Of a DNA stretch of 64,000 nt, positions 31,743-39,962 are shown one piece after another (position 1 is the stretch's first letter; every line of letters begins with the position of its first letter). Made by a program: the position numbers and the translations under genes. Below the pieces are notes generated by a model, which was not told where the DNA came from, did no database searches, and worked only from the letters and a program-made list of their open reading frames with translations. This DNA is from Candidatus Fermentithermobacillus carboniphilus (GTDB taxonomy: Bacteria > Bacillota > Sulfobacillia > Fermentithermobacillales > Fermentithermobacillaceae): positions 487,217-551,216 of the forward strand of contig CP062796.1 of assembly GCA_018208355.1 (NCBI GenBank), given 5' to 3'.

Positions 31743-33449
31743 TTGCTCTATTTTACCCGATATGGTTTATGGCACCAGGCGAGGAAGCAGGATGCAGTGA
31801 TACGGAGACTGATTGCCCGGGTTTTCAGTAAGAAGAGACAGACGAGGTTCCGGGGTACCGAGACCTTGATGGGAAAGCGGGACCCGGCCCAAATTCCTAT
31901 ATCACCCCTGATTGATATCAACCGGGACAGACTCAGGGAGGCATACGGTGGAAGCCCGGACCTGATCATGCGCCTCGTCCGAGGGGGGCCAAAAGGCAAG
32001 ATAAGGTTCTTGGTGGTTCACCTTGATAGCCTCATAGACCAGGAAATGCTTTCCAGGGCCGTCATCCAGCCTCTTACCGAACCTAGATACCGGTGGAGGT
32101 CTGCCGAGGAAGCTTACACCGAAGCCAAAGACCGGATCATCCTCGCAAGCGACGTGAAAGAAGTCCGAATTCTTGATGAACTGGTGGAGCACCTCGGGGG
32201 CGGGAGCTGCGGGGTGCTGGTTGACGGTATCCCCCGGGCCATCGTCATACGCATACCCGGCTGGGAGCAAAGGGCTGTGGACGAGCCAACCACCGAAGCA
32301 ACCATAAGGGGCCCGAAAGAAGGATTCATCGAAACCCTGAGAGTCAATACCTCCATACTACGGCGGAGAATAAAGGACCCAAGGCTCAGGATCGAAGAGC
32401 GGACGGTCGGCACGGTCACCAGGACGATTGTGGCTTTGGCCTATATTGATGGTCTTGCCGACCCCGGTGTTATCCAGGAAGCCAGGAGCAGGCTGGAAAA
32501 AATCAAAGTCGACAGCATCCAGGAAAGCGGGCAAATTGAGGAATACATTGAAGACGCTCCTCTTTCCCCTTTCCCAACTGTGTTGCGTACCGAGCGACCT
32601 GACAAAGTGGTAGCTGCCCTTCTGGAAGGAAGGCTGGCCATACTGACGGACGGTACTCCCTTCGTCCTCATTGCGCCGGCTACTTTCACCATGTTCCTCA
32701 CCGCCTCCGAGGACTATTACGAACGTTTTTTCATCGGCTCCGCGCTCCGGGCCGTCCGGTTCCCGGCTTTCCTCTTCTCCTTAACTCTGCCAGCCCTTTA
32801 TGTTGCAGTGACCACGTTTCACCAGGAAATGCTTCCCACGCCCCTTATCCTGAGCATCGCGGCCCAGCGGGAAGGCATACCGTTCCCGGCGATCGTCGAA
32901 GCTTTCTTGATGGAAGTTCTCTTTGAGATCTTGAGGGAAGCCGGGGTACGCCTTCCTAGGATCGTAGGCCACGCCGTAAGCATCATCGGGGCACTGGTCA
33001 TCGGCGAAGCAGCCATGAGGGCTGGCCTCGTTTCCGCGGCAATGGTGGTTGTCGTCGCTACCACAGGCATCGCTTCTTTTGCCACTCCTGTCTTCAGCAT
33101 CGCCATCGGCGCCCGCCTGTTGCGGTTCGTCATGATAGCACTCGGAGGTACACTTGGCTTTTTCGGGGTGGTCGCCGGGCTTTACGGCCTTTCCATACAT
33201 CTGGCCTCACTCCGGTCATTCGGAGTGCCGTTTCTGGAGCCGCTTGCCCCTCTAATCCCCTCCGATTTGAAGGATATAATCCTCCGTGTCCCCTGGTGGG
33301 CGATGCGCACCCGACCAAAGCTAGTCAGCAAAAAAGAGCCTATACGACAGGCAAAAGATCTCCTCCCGAGGCCCGGAAGGGGCCTACCTGAAACCACTCT
33401 TTCCGCAAAGGACCAGAACGGGAGGAAGAAGATAAATGGACAGGGTTGA
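31743..33449 (+). CDS. gerA: Spore germination receptor A subunit
   Basis: A 568-residue GerA-family protein. It has an N-terminal soluble region (SPLIDINRDRLREAYGGSPDLIMR and GKIRFLVVHLDSLIDQEML) and a C-terminal membrane part with about five segments. Family motifs include the PFPTVLRTERPD region and RPALLSIAAQREGIPFPA-type sequence near residue 375. It forms a nutrient receptor with the next two genes in the spore inner membrane. The start is TTG at 31743 with AGGAG 6 nt upstream. The symbol marks the family and not a specific paralogue. Confidence 0.95.
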   Translation: MLYFTRYGLWHQARKQDAVIRRLIARVFSKKRQTRFRGTETLMGKRDPAQIPISPLIDINRDRLREAYGGSPDLIMRLVRGGPKGKIRFLVVHLDSLIDQEMLSRAVIQPLTEPRYRWRSAEEAYTEAKDRIILASDVKEVRILDELVEHLGGGSCGVLVDGIPRAIVIRIPGWEQRAVDEPTTEATIRGPKEGFIETLRVNTSILRRRIKDPRLRIEERTVGTVTRTIVALAYIDGLADPGVIQEARSRLEKIKVDSIQESGQIEEYIEDAPLSPFPTVLRTERPDKVVAALLEGRLAILTDGTPFVLIAPATFTMFLTASEDYYERFFIGSALRAVRFPAFLFSLTLPALYVAVTTFHQEMLPTPLILSIAAQREGIPFPAIVEAFLMEVLFEILREAGVRLPRIVGHAVSIIGALVIGEAAMRAGLVSAAMVVVVATTGIASFATPVFSIAIGARLLRFVMIALGGTLGFFGVVAGLYGLSIHLASLRSFGVPFLEPLAPLIPSDLKDIILRVPWWAMRTRPKLVSKKEPIRQAKDLLPRPGRGLPETTLSAKDQNGRKKINGQG

Positions 33450-34539
33450 AGGAGGAAAAATCTCGGGGGGTCAGCTAATGGCCATGCTCGTGCTGGCGCG
33501 TTTTGTCCCGGTCACTATCGAGTATCCTCTCGTCACCGGCATGAAGTCTCCTCGGGATGCGTGGATAGCCGCGCTCTTTGCATCGGTGCTGTCCCTGCTC
33601 CTGGTAATCCTTGTAGCCCACCTGAGTTTGAAGTTCCCGGACAAGACCATAATCGAATACAGCCAGGTGCTTTTGGGAAAACACCTGGGTAAAGCCTTTG
33701 GTTATCTTCTGGTGTTTTATTGGATCTCTGTGGCCGCGACCGTCGCAAGGTCAGTAGGCGAAGCCTATACCATCGCCATCATGCCCGAGACCCCCATCCT
33801 CGTTTTCATGCTGGTCATCGTCTTCCTCAGCGCCAACGCAGCGCGAAACGGTCTGGAAGTAGTTGCCAGGGTGGCCGAAATCAACCTGTACGTCATGGCC
33901 TTTTTGGGGCTGATCATAATCGGCTTGCCCTACAAGCTCATGCGCTTTGAGAATCTTTTGCCGATCATGGCCGATGGACTTGGACCGGTCATTGAAGCCA
34001 CAGGAGTGGGCCTTTCCTTTTACGCCGAGATCATGGTGCTCGGTATGATGGTACCTTATCTGAAAAGGCCAAAAGACGCTATACGATACTCGATTTACGC
34101 TGTCCTCATAGCGGGGTTCACCATGACGATTTTCTCCATCTCTTTGGTGGCGGTGTTTGGACCCACGGTTTCTTCCCTCTCGCTGCCCGCTTTCAGCCTC
34201 GGAAGAGTCATAAGCATCGGGCAGTTTCTCGAAAGGATCGAGGTTATCCCTATGGGGGCCTGGACCATAACCGCCGCTGTAAAGCTGGCTTTATATGTCT
34301 GGGCCAGCGCGGTCGGTCTCGCCCAGCTTTCGGGGCTCTCCCGTTACCAGTCGCTGGTATACCCTCTGGGGGCCATAGCCGCATCTTTGGGAATGCTTTT
34401 CTTCGAGAATTTCGTGAGTCTGCAACTCTGTTTCAGGACTACGTGGGTATTCTTTTCTCTAACGGTCGCCCTCAGCACCACATTACTACTGTACATTGTC
34501 GCCTTTATGAGAAAGAGTTCCATAGGGCTGGGAGGTTAA
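33436..34539 (+). CDS. gerB: Spore germination receptor B subunit (permease-like)
   Basis: A 367-residue integral membrane protein of the APC superfamily with about ten segments, the presumed germinant-binding subunit of Ger receptors. The family opening GGKISGGQLMAMLVLARF and the VGEAYTIAIMPETPI region are visible. It overlaps gerA by 14 nt and is followed 6 nt later by gerC, so the three are co-translated. Expression is expected in the forespore, but no sigma-G promoter could be fixed by eye. Confidence 0.95.
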   Translation: MDRVEGGKISGGQLMAMLVLARFVPVTIEYPLVTGMKSPRDAWIAALFASVLSLLLVILVAHLSLKFPDKTIIEYSQVLLGKHLGKAFGYLLVFYWISVAATVARSVGEAYTIAIMPETPILVFMLVIVFLSANAARNGLEVVARVAEINLYVMAFLGLIIIGLPYKLMRFENLLPIMADGLGPVIEATGVGLSFYAEIMVLGMMVPYLKRPKDAIRYSIYAVLIAGFTMTIFSISLVAVFGPTVSSLSLPAFSLGRVISIGQFLERIEVIPMGAWTITAAVKLALYVWASAVGLAQLSGLSRYQSLVYPLGAIAASLGMLFFENFVSLQLCFRTTWVFFSLTVALSTTLLLYIVAFMRKSSIGLGG

Positions 34540-34545
34540 ACCGCG

Positions 34546-35760
34546 ATGTATCGCCAAACTCGCGCTTCCCTGACATACTTGCTCATCTTGATAACAACTC
34601 TCGTCACGGGATGCTGGAACCGGAGAGAAATTGATACCCTTGGTCTCGTCATGGCATCCGGGATCGATGAGGCTGAGGACGGCGGGATCAAGCTCACGGT
34701 TCATGTGGCCAAACCATTCGCGATCGGCGGCGGCGAGTCAGACACCAAAGGTTCTCTGGAAAAGCCTTTCTGGGTGGTCACATCGACAGGCAAGACCGTG
34801 TTCGAAGCTGTGCGGAACCTGGCTTCACAGTCGCCGCGCCGGCTGTACTGGGCCCACAACCGGTTTCTGATAATAGGCGAGGCCTTGGCACGAAAGGGTG
34901 TCACCGAAATCCTCGACCTGTTCGCCCGTGACGCCGAACCGCGCCTTCTCGCCTTCATAGTCGTGGCGAAAGGCGCCACTGCATGGGACCTCCTTCAGGC
35001 AGAATTCGAACTCGAGAAGATGCCTTCCGAGGGCGGTCAAGGGATTATCCCGAATGTCGAACAAAGCCTCTCCAGTATCGTCGAGGCCAAACTCACTGAC
35101 TTCCTGCTGCGCCTGGAGTCAGAGGGCATAGAACCCGTGGGAATTCAAGCGGATATCATCCCCTTGCAGCCGGACTACGCCGTCGACGGCGATCTGCAAC
35201 GGAAAGAGGTGAAATCCAGGGTAAGATTCGGCGGAACCGCTGTTTTCAAAGGCGGAAAACTCGTGGGGTGGCTAGACGAGAGAGAGACCCGGGGAGCCAA
35301 CTGGGTCCTGGGAAAGGTCAGTAGCGGAATACTGGTCGTAAAGCAGCCCGGGCAGGAAGATAAGCTCGTATCCCTGGAAATCCTGAGGGGCAGGGGAAAT
35401 GTCAAGGCGGAGATAAAGGACAGCAAAGTGTCGATCAAAATACGGGTCGAAGCTGAGGCCAACTTGGGCGAGGCCCAGGGAACTTTCGACCCCGTTCAAT
35501 CGCCCCAAACGTGGGCGGTCCTAGAGACCTACATGAAAGAAGCAATACAAGGAGAAATCTCGGCGGCCCTTGAGAAAATCCGGGAATTGAACTCGGATAT
35601 TCTCGGTTTCGGAGCGGCTGTCTTCCGGAAAGATCCGAAATACTGGAGAGAAATAGAAGGACGCTGGTATGAAGTGTTTCCCGACCTGGAGATAACCGTT
35701 GAAGTCAACGCGAAATTGAGACGAACCGGCCTAATCATGCGCAGCGCGAGAGAAAAGTGA
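34546..35760 (+). CDS. gerC: Spore germination receptor C subunit (lipoprotein)
   Basis: A 404-residue Ger(x)C-family lipoprotein. The signal peptide ends in the lipobox LVTGC with the lipidated cysteine at position 23, followed by the family motif WNRREIDTLGLVMASGID. The mid-region has PRRLYWAHNRFLIIGEALARKG, also typical. It completes the Ger receptor. The length is normal and nothing is missing. Confidence 0.95.
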   Translation: MYRQTRASLTYLLILITTLVTGCWNRREIDTLGLVMASGIDEAEDGGIKLTVHVAKPFAIGGGESDTKGSLEKPFWVVTSTGKTVFEAVRNLASQSPRRLYWAHNRFLIIGEALARKGVTEILDLFARDAEPRLLAFIVVAKGATAWDLLQAEFELEKMPSEGGQGIIPNVEQSLSSIVEAKLTDFLLRLESEGIEPVGIQADIIPLQPDYAVDGDLQRKEVKSRVRFGGTAVFKGGKLVGWLDERETRGANWVLGKVSSGILVVKQPGQEDKLVSLEILRGRGNVKAEIKDSKVSIKIRVEAEANLGEAQGTFDPVQSPQTWAVLETYMKEAIQGEISAALEKIRELNSDILGFGAAVFRKDPKYWREIEGRWYEVFPDLEITVEVNAKLRRTGLIMRSAREK

Positions 35761-35793
35761 CGCTGAGGTGACATCCCTCGGGAGGGCGGAACT

Positions 35794-35988
35794 ATGATTT
35801 TGCATATCTTGCTGCTCGCATCGGCTTTTGCAGCCATCGTCCTTTACGAAGTGCCAGAAATTATCCGGAACAGGGACAAGAAGGAACTGATAGTCTTTGC
35901 CGCCTTGGTCGCAATAGGGTTTTTGACCAGCCTGCTCCAGCTGAACGCAGAAATCCCGCAAAAGCTTCGTGCCCTATTTCATCGTTAA
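35794..35988 (+). CDS. Small two-helix membrane protein following gerC
   Basis: A 64-residue protein with two hydrophobic helices (about 3-18 and 31-48) and a charged turn (PEIIRNRDKKEL). The start follows GGGAGGGCGG by 5 nt. It lies 33 nt after gerC and is likely co-transcribed. Small membrane proteins of this kind have been reported as modulators of Ger receptors (GerD/GerX-type accessory proteins). A link here is inference from position only. Its stop codon overlaps that of the convergent dehydrogenase gene in a shared TTAA. Confidence 0.7.
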   Translation: MILHILLLASAFAAIVLYEVPEIIRNRDKKELIVFAALVAIGFLTSLLQLNAEIPQKLRALFHR

Positions 35989-36782
35989 CCCTGAGGCGCC
36001 GTCCCTCTCGAGTTACCCAAGACCTTCCCGATTACCGCCATGTATACCGCCGACTCCAGCAACCCGTCTACCCCTAGGAGCCCGTTTACCTCATCATCTA
36101 AAAAGCCTCCGATGGTGGCACACCCTAAGCCCTGAGCCGTGGATTCAAGATATAGATTTTGCGCGAGATGCCCGGCGTCCAGGAGGACATACCGGTATCC
36201 TCTTTCGCCGTACTTGATCTTTGTCCTGCCGAATATGGCAGTCATCACGATGAGCACGGAAGACAGAAGTAGCATTTCCTGCCGGTGGCTGGCTTCATAC
36301 AGGGCTTCGCGATAGTCGCCCGGTCGCAAAAACTCCAGCACGTGGTCTTCGACGTTGTAGTGGTATACCCCCTCTTCCAGACCCGTCACCGAAAAAACCA
36401 CCGGGTAAAGCTCTATGGGGTACAATGCTCCCGCTGATGGAGATGCCCTTAGGGGTAACTCTATGTCCCCTGAACGCACTTTTGCGGTGATACCGTTGCT
36501 GAAGTAAAGTAACCTCGCGAGTTCTTCCAGAGAAAGTGATTCTCCCGAGAATTCCCGTATGGTCCTGCGCCTCTGAATCACTTCCTCAAGTCCCGGGCTG
36601 GCACTCGGGGCAGGCACTTCCATCGTTACCCTGGGCTTATGGGGGTATTTCTTGAATGCCCGGTACCATATCCATTGCTGTTGAGGGATCTTAGACATGA
36701 TGGGAGCCACACGCTTTCTGTCTTTGGTGTTCTCGTGATAGATTTCAGAGATGGAAAACAGGTCTTCTTCAGGCAAGGGCAT
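35985..36782 (-). CDS. SagB-type FMN dehydrogenase (TOMM azoline oxidase)
   Basis: A nitroreductase-fold FMN enzyme of the SagB/ThcOx group that oxidises thiazolines or oxazolines to thiazoles or oxazoles. Marks are RRRTIREFSGESLSLEELARLL, ASPSAGALYPIELY, and the KYGERGYRYVLLDAGHLAQN segment, which carries the Lys-Tyr pair thought to be catalytic in McbC/BcerB-type oxidases. ATG 36797 overlaps the YcaO stop, but GAGGAGG is ideally spaced before ATG 36782. As the last gene of the cluster it implies aromatic azoles in the product. Confidence 0.92.
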   Translation of the reverse strand: MPLPEEDLFSISEIYHENTKDRKRVAPIMSKIPQQQWIWYRAFKKYPHKPRVTMEVPAPSASPGLEEVIQRRRTIREFSGESLSLEELARLLYFSNGITAKVRSGDIELPLRASPSAGALYPIELYPVVFSVTGLEEGVYHYNVEDHVLEFLRPGDYREALYEASHRQEMLLLSSVLIVMTAIFGRTKIKYGERGYRYVLLDAGHLAQNLYLESTAQGLGCATIGGFLDDEVNGLLGVDGLLESAVYMAVIGKVLGNSRGTAPQG

Positions 36783-36793
36783 AGGGATCCTCC

Positions 36794-38146
36794 TCATGGA
36801 AAAGGATGCGGGATGCCATTGAGTTCTTCCAGAGACTTGGGCTTCTCAAAAAAGCCCATCTTAACGGGAGCCTCGTAAAGACGCTTACCACCCAGGTATC
36901 TCCAATTGTGGTTCATGTCAAGAGGCTGTAACCCGGGGACCAGGACCCGAACCACGCGGAAACCAGCTTCCCGGATATCGGGGGTAGTGATATCTACCAC
37001 GATGGTTTCATATCCGTGGAACGAAAGCATGTCTACGCATCGTCTTATACGCCCTCGAACGTCCTCGTCCGCCGGACAGGGAACGGAGCCCGAACCAGTG
37101 ATAAATGGCGCCTCCGTGAGAAACTCAAGGTGCTTTCTCATCTTCGGGCTGGCGAAAAGACGTACGTGATCCTCGCCGCTGACGATGTCCGTAAACCCCG
37201 GTTTCGGCTCATAATCGGGCTTATCCCGCATGAGTTTTTTGGCCCAAAGCCTTGTCTGGGCCGTTTCTTCAAGAGAACGCATGACGGCATATTCCAGGTC
37301 GAAATCTGCCCGCGCTGCGATGACCGAAGCCGGACCCGCACCGGTATCGTCCAGGGCGAGGGTGATGACCACGGGGATGCCGAGATCGGTGGTAGCCAGG
37401 TTGATACATAGGTCAATCCCCACCTCTCTGAACTTTTCCACCACGGCCAGGACTTCTCGCCTGCTGAAATCCTCGATTTGAAGGCGCGGCACGTTGAGAC
37501 GGTTCAACCACACGATAGAAAACGCATCTCGTTCGACTACTTCGTATATTCCTCGAAGAATCGCGTCCTCCAAGGAAGTTCCGCAGGCCAGGCCGGTCGA
37601 GATCGGGACTGTCACAAATTCTGTCCTGCTCATGAAACGATAAGGGACGTAAACGAAGCAGGCGGGGACGTAGACGTTGGTATTGCGGTTCAAAGAATAC
37701 CCCTGGACCCACCCGAAGACTGCGCTCTCCAGCGGTTTTGACAGCGGAAAGTCAGGTCTTGAGTACTGCGTCTCTGAGAAAAGGGCGAACTGCCAGGGAC
37801 CTACCGCGGCGTCCCCGAGGTCCTTAGCCCTCGCTTTGGAGATCGCATCGGGGTCGTACATTCCAGAGCAGTATCTTTCAATCGCTTCGCCGATGGCCGC
37901 AATAGTCGCTCTCTCTTTCGTCAGCGCAGCTCCGCCGTTGTGCCTGTAGCATTGTACCCCGAAGTAGCGAGAAGTATCTGTCAGAGGAGCAGCTATGTGG
38001 AAGAACTTAGGGTCATTGGTCTCCAGGGGGAGTTCGAAAAGCCCTTGGATAATGCCTGTGCGCTCGTCAACGAGACGCATCCCGTTTCGGATGGCTCGCT
38101 GGAGCTCTAGATGACCCTTTCTATCCTCAAGGTTACGCGCGGACAA
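36794..38146 (-). CDS. YcaO-domain cyclodehydratase (TOMM D protein)
   Basis: A 450-residue YcaO protein that uses ATP to phosphorylate backbone amides and cyclise Cys/Ser/Thr side chains to azolines. Family marks are ERATIAAIGEAIERYCSGMYD near residue 80, STGLACGTSLEDAILRGIYEVVERDAFSI near 195, and AVMRSLEETAQTRLW near 290, whose acidic residues form the ATP/Mg site. It ends in the proline-rich ...NGIPHPFP typical of azoline-forming YcaO proteins (PxPxP-like tail). The start is TTG behind GGTGGTGA. It works with the E1-like protein encoded 14 nt upstream. Confidence 0.95.
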   Translation of the reverse strand: MSARNLEDRKGHLELQRAIRNGMRLVDERTGIIQGLFELPLETNDPKFFHIAAPLTDTSRYFGVQCYRHNGGAALTKERATIAAIGEAIERYCSGMYDPDAISKARAKDLGDAAVGPWQFALFSETQYSRPDFPLSKPLESAVFGWVQGYSLNRNTNVYVPACFVYVPYRFMSRTEFVTVPISTGLACGTSLEDAILRGIYEVVERDAFSIVWLNRLNVPRLQIEDFSRREVLAVVEKFREVGIDLCINLATTDLGIPVVITLALDDTGAGPASVIAARADFDLEYAVMRSLEETAQTRLWAKKLMRDKPDYEPKPGFTDIVSGEDHVRLFASPKMRKHLEFLTEAPFITGSGSVPCPADEDVRGRIRRCVDMLSFHGYETIVVDITTPDIREAGFRVVRVLVPGLQPLDMNHNWRYLGGKRLYEAPVKMGFFEKPKSLEELNGIPHPFP

Positions 38147-38160
38147 ATCATCTCACCACC

Positions 38161-39309
38161 TTAAAGAGACCACAAAGCAGGGCTCGGATTACTGACGCTG
38201 AATCCGCAAGAAGGACATCGCGGAAGCTTCAGGACTTCGTGAGTTTCCGCCTCGAAAGTGTTGACGTTAAAGATCCACAATTTGCCAGAGGTGGTGGGAG
38301 GAGAGAACCCTGTCAAGAGTTTTAGGGCTTCGGCAGCCGCAAGGTTGCCGAGTAAGCCCGCGATGGGAGCCAGACACCCGTAATCGGCTTTTCTGGGACT
38401 CGAGGCGAGGTACTGTTCAAACGCCAGGTTCTCTTCATAGTGAGCCCAATTTCCTTTGGAACGCATCTCGTAACAGGTGTAACACGCGGTCTCCCGCGGT
38501 ATAACGGACGGTCCGAGGTGCGCCTCGAAACCCTCAAGGCTCGCCCTCAACCACGGGACCGTTTCTTTAAGGGAAGCTTCGTTGACTGTCCTATACAGAG
38601 AAACTTCCGGAGAGTCCTTACACGCGAGCACGAGGCCCGCTCCCCGGATTATGGCTGCCGCTTCATGGACCTCATGGGGAACGACTTTTAGCGCCTCGAA
38701 CTGGGTACGGGGGTTGATTCGCCCTAGCCTGTCTGCGATAGCCTCACAGCGCAGACGGCCAACATCCTCCGCAAGGTACAGCTCTCCGCACAGAGGAAGG
38801 GAGCTATCCACGGTCGCATCATCTACTCCTACAATTTTCCCGACCCCCGAACGGGCCAGCGACGCGACCGCATGGGATCCCACTCTTCCGAGGCCAAAAA
38901 CGACAACACGAGCTTCTGCCAGGATCTTCTGGACTATGCGCCCGTCACGGCAAATGATAGAAAAAAAGGTTTCCTGGGGACCATGGCTTTCGTCTTTTCC
39001 TCCCGGTGAGCCTTCCCCCCACTCACGGGTTTCTTCGACCAAACCTTTGTCAAACAGCCTCTTTATAGTACGGAGGACCTCTTCCTCCGGAATGTCGGGG
39101 AAGAATTTAGGGATCTCGGAAATCTCGTGAGTGCCATCCAGGAGATCGAGCAATTTGGAGACAGCTCCGACCGCCTTCCCACTCAGTATCACGGTCTTAT
39201 GAGCGCTCCTGAGCTGAATCTTGTCACCTGACATGGGGACGACGTTAAAATATGACGGTATCCTCGGTCTCGACGGTAAGCCGCCGGTATCGGCCATGTA
39301 TATACGCAT
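38161..39309 (-). CDS. E1-like/RRE-containing TOMM partner protein (C protein, cyclo_dehyd_2 type)
   Basis: A 382-residue protein. Residues 1-105 look like a RiPP-recognition winged helix (TVILSGKAVGAVSKLLDLLDG, then EEEVLRTIKRLFDKGLVEE) that should bind the precursor leader. Residues 130-370 are a ThiF/E1-like domain with VVVFGLGRVGSHAVASLARSG and zinc-type cysteine pairs CYTC and CPSC. It would bring the precursor to the YcaO enzyme. The ATG has GGGGAGTG upstream. It follows the precursor gene after a gap of about 110 nt with a hairpin. Confidence 0.93.
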   Translation of the reverse strand: MRIYMADTGGLPSRPRIPSYFNVVPMSGDKIQLRSAHKTVILSGKAVGAVSKLLDLLDGTHEISEIPKFFPDIPEEEVLRTIKRLFDKGLVEETREWGEGSPGGKDESHGPQETFFSIICRDGRIVQKILAEARVVVFGLGRVGSHAVASLARSGVGKIVGVDDATVDSSLPLCGELYLAEDVGRLRCEAIADRLGRINPRTQFEALKVVPHEVHEAAAIIRGAGLVLACKDSPEVSLYRTVNEASLKETVPWLRASLEGFEAHLGPSVIPRETACYTCYEMRSKGNWAHYEENLAFEQYLASSPRKADYGCLAPIAGLLGNLAAAEALKLLTGFSPPTTSGKLWIFNVNTFEAETHEVLKLPRCPSCGFSVSNPSPALWSL

Positions 39310-39381
39310 TTCTCAGCACTCCCCGCAGATGTCATTGCTGCCGGGACCTTGGGCCGGGTCCTCATTGAGTTAGCTCGCAAA

Positions 39382-39409
39382 CGGTGGGGACGGGTAACCG
39401 CCCCCACCG
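39382..39409 (-). terminator. Attenuator-like hairpin between the precursor and the modification genes
   Basis: CGGTGGGG and CCCCACCG form an 8-bp stem, followed on the minus strand by TTTGCG. It stands 10 nt after the precursor stop. A leaky terminator here would give more precursor than enzyme message, as is common in RiPP clusters. Confidence 0.5.
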
Positions 39410-39419
39410 CGCCCGTCAA

Positions 39420-39554
39420 TCAGTCGCGGTGATCATTCTCACCACAGCAGCAGCAACAGCAGCAACAACAGCAGCAGCAACAGCCGCCACCGTTATTGTA
39501 GTTGCCGCTCTTGAGGGCGTTTTCTACGATTTCCTTGATGTTGAGTTCGTCCAC
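39420..39554 (-). CDS. TOMM precursor peptide with 13 consecutive cysteines
   Basis: A 44-residue peptide too short for the usual gene caller. It reads a 24-residue leader (MDELNIKEIVENALKSGNY, then NNGGG), a core of 13 uninterrupted cysteines and a tail GENDHRD. The start is GTG at 39554 with GGAGGTGA 6 nt upstream. The cysteine codons mix TGT and TGC, so this is not a pure triplet slip. It sits directly before the E1-like, YcaO and SagB-type genes on the same strand. The glycine run before the cysteines is typical of a leader/core border. Cyclodehydration and oxidation could make up to 13 contiguous thiazoles. No dedicated exporter is adjacent. Confidence 0.9.
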   Translation of the reverse strand: MDELNIKEIVENALKSGNYNNGGGCCCCCCCCCCCCCGENDHRD

Positions 39555-39707
39555 AGTTTTCACCTCCCGGAGTCAGGGTGAGCACCCGAGACGGCGCCTG
39601 AATCGGTTGCTATTTCACGTATATGTGACGGAGACATTCCGGGTTACATAATCTGACCACAGGTACGTAGCTCACCTACATTTGGGTTTGGCACCCCGCC
39701 GCTTTTC

Positions 39708-39729
39708 GGACGCACTTTTTGGACGCACT
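39708..39729 (+). repeat. Short tandem direct repeat upstream of the ribU promoter
   Basis: GGACGCACT occurs twice, separated by TTTT, immediately before the -35 of the riboswitch promoter and within the region between the divergent precursor and ribU transcripts. It could be a regulator half-site pair for either side. It is short, so chance cannot be ruled out. Confidence 0.4.
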
Positions 39730-39730
39730 A

Positions 39731-39759
39731 TTGATCTCAAACCGGTACGATGCTACATT
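39731..39759 (+). promoter_or_regulatory. Sigma-A-type promoter of the FMN riboswitch-ribU transcript
   Basis: TTGATC and TACATT are spaced by 17 nt. Transcription would start near 39766, a few bases before the aptamer P1 stem. Confidence 0.75.
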
Positions 39760-39772
39760 CTTAACCGGAGAG

Positions 39773-39901
39773 GATCTTCGGGGCAAGGTGAGCGGAAAAC
39801 CCGCAAGTCCTGACCGGCGGTATAGCCCGCGACTCGCGCAAAAGCGCGACTGACCCGGTTAGATTCCGGGGCCGACGGTAAAGTCCGGATGGAAGAAGAT
39901 C
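39773..39901 (+). promoter_or_regulatory. FMN riboswitch (RFN element)
   Basis: A complete FMN aptamer. The P1 stem is GATCTTC (39773-39779) with GAAGATC (39895-39901). Conserved core blocks are GGGGCAAGGTGAGCGG, ACCGGCGGTATAGCCCGCGA, GACCCGGTTAGATTCCGG, GGCCGACGGTAAAGTC and GGATGGAAGAAG. FMN binding should reduce expression of the riboflavin transporter just downstream. Confidence 0.97.
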
Positions 39902-39930
39902 GAACAGAATAGAGACTTACCCCCGGGGGT

Positions 39931-39955
39931 CCCCCTCTAGAAAACTGCGAGGGGG
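39931..39955 (+). promoter_or_regulatory. Expression platform hairpin that includes the ribU ribosome site
   Basis: CCCCCTC pairs with GAGGGGG, the latter being the ribosome site 7 nt before the ribU ATG. TATTTTA follows, so the hairpin could both block translation and weakly terminate. The preceding CCCCCGGGGG can pair alternatively with the CCCCCTC side and release it. This fits control at translation initiation. Confidence 0.7.
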
Positions 39956-39962
39956 TATTTTA

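Noticed and set aside
34486..36797. Minus-strand open frames beneath gerC
   Set aside because: Shadows of gerC; the only real minus-strand gene here starts after 35985.
39443..39482. GCA/ACA triplet repeat considered as a simple microsatellite or CRISPR-like repeat
   Set aside because: On the minus strand it is the poly-Cys core of a gene with a strong ribosome site beside matching RiPP enzymes.
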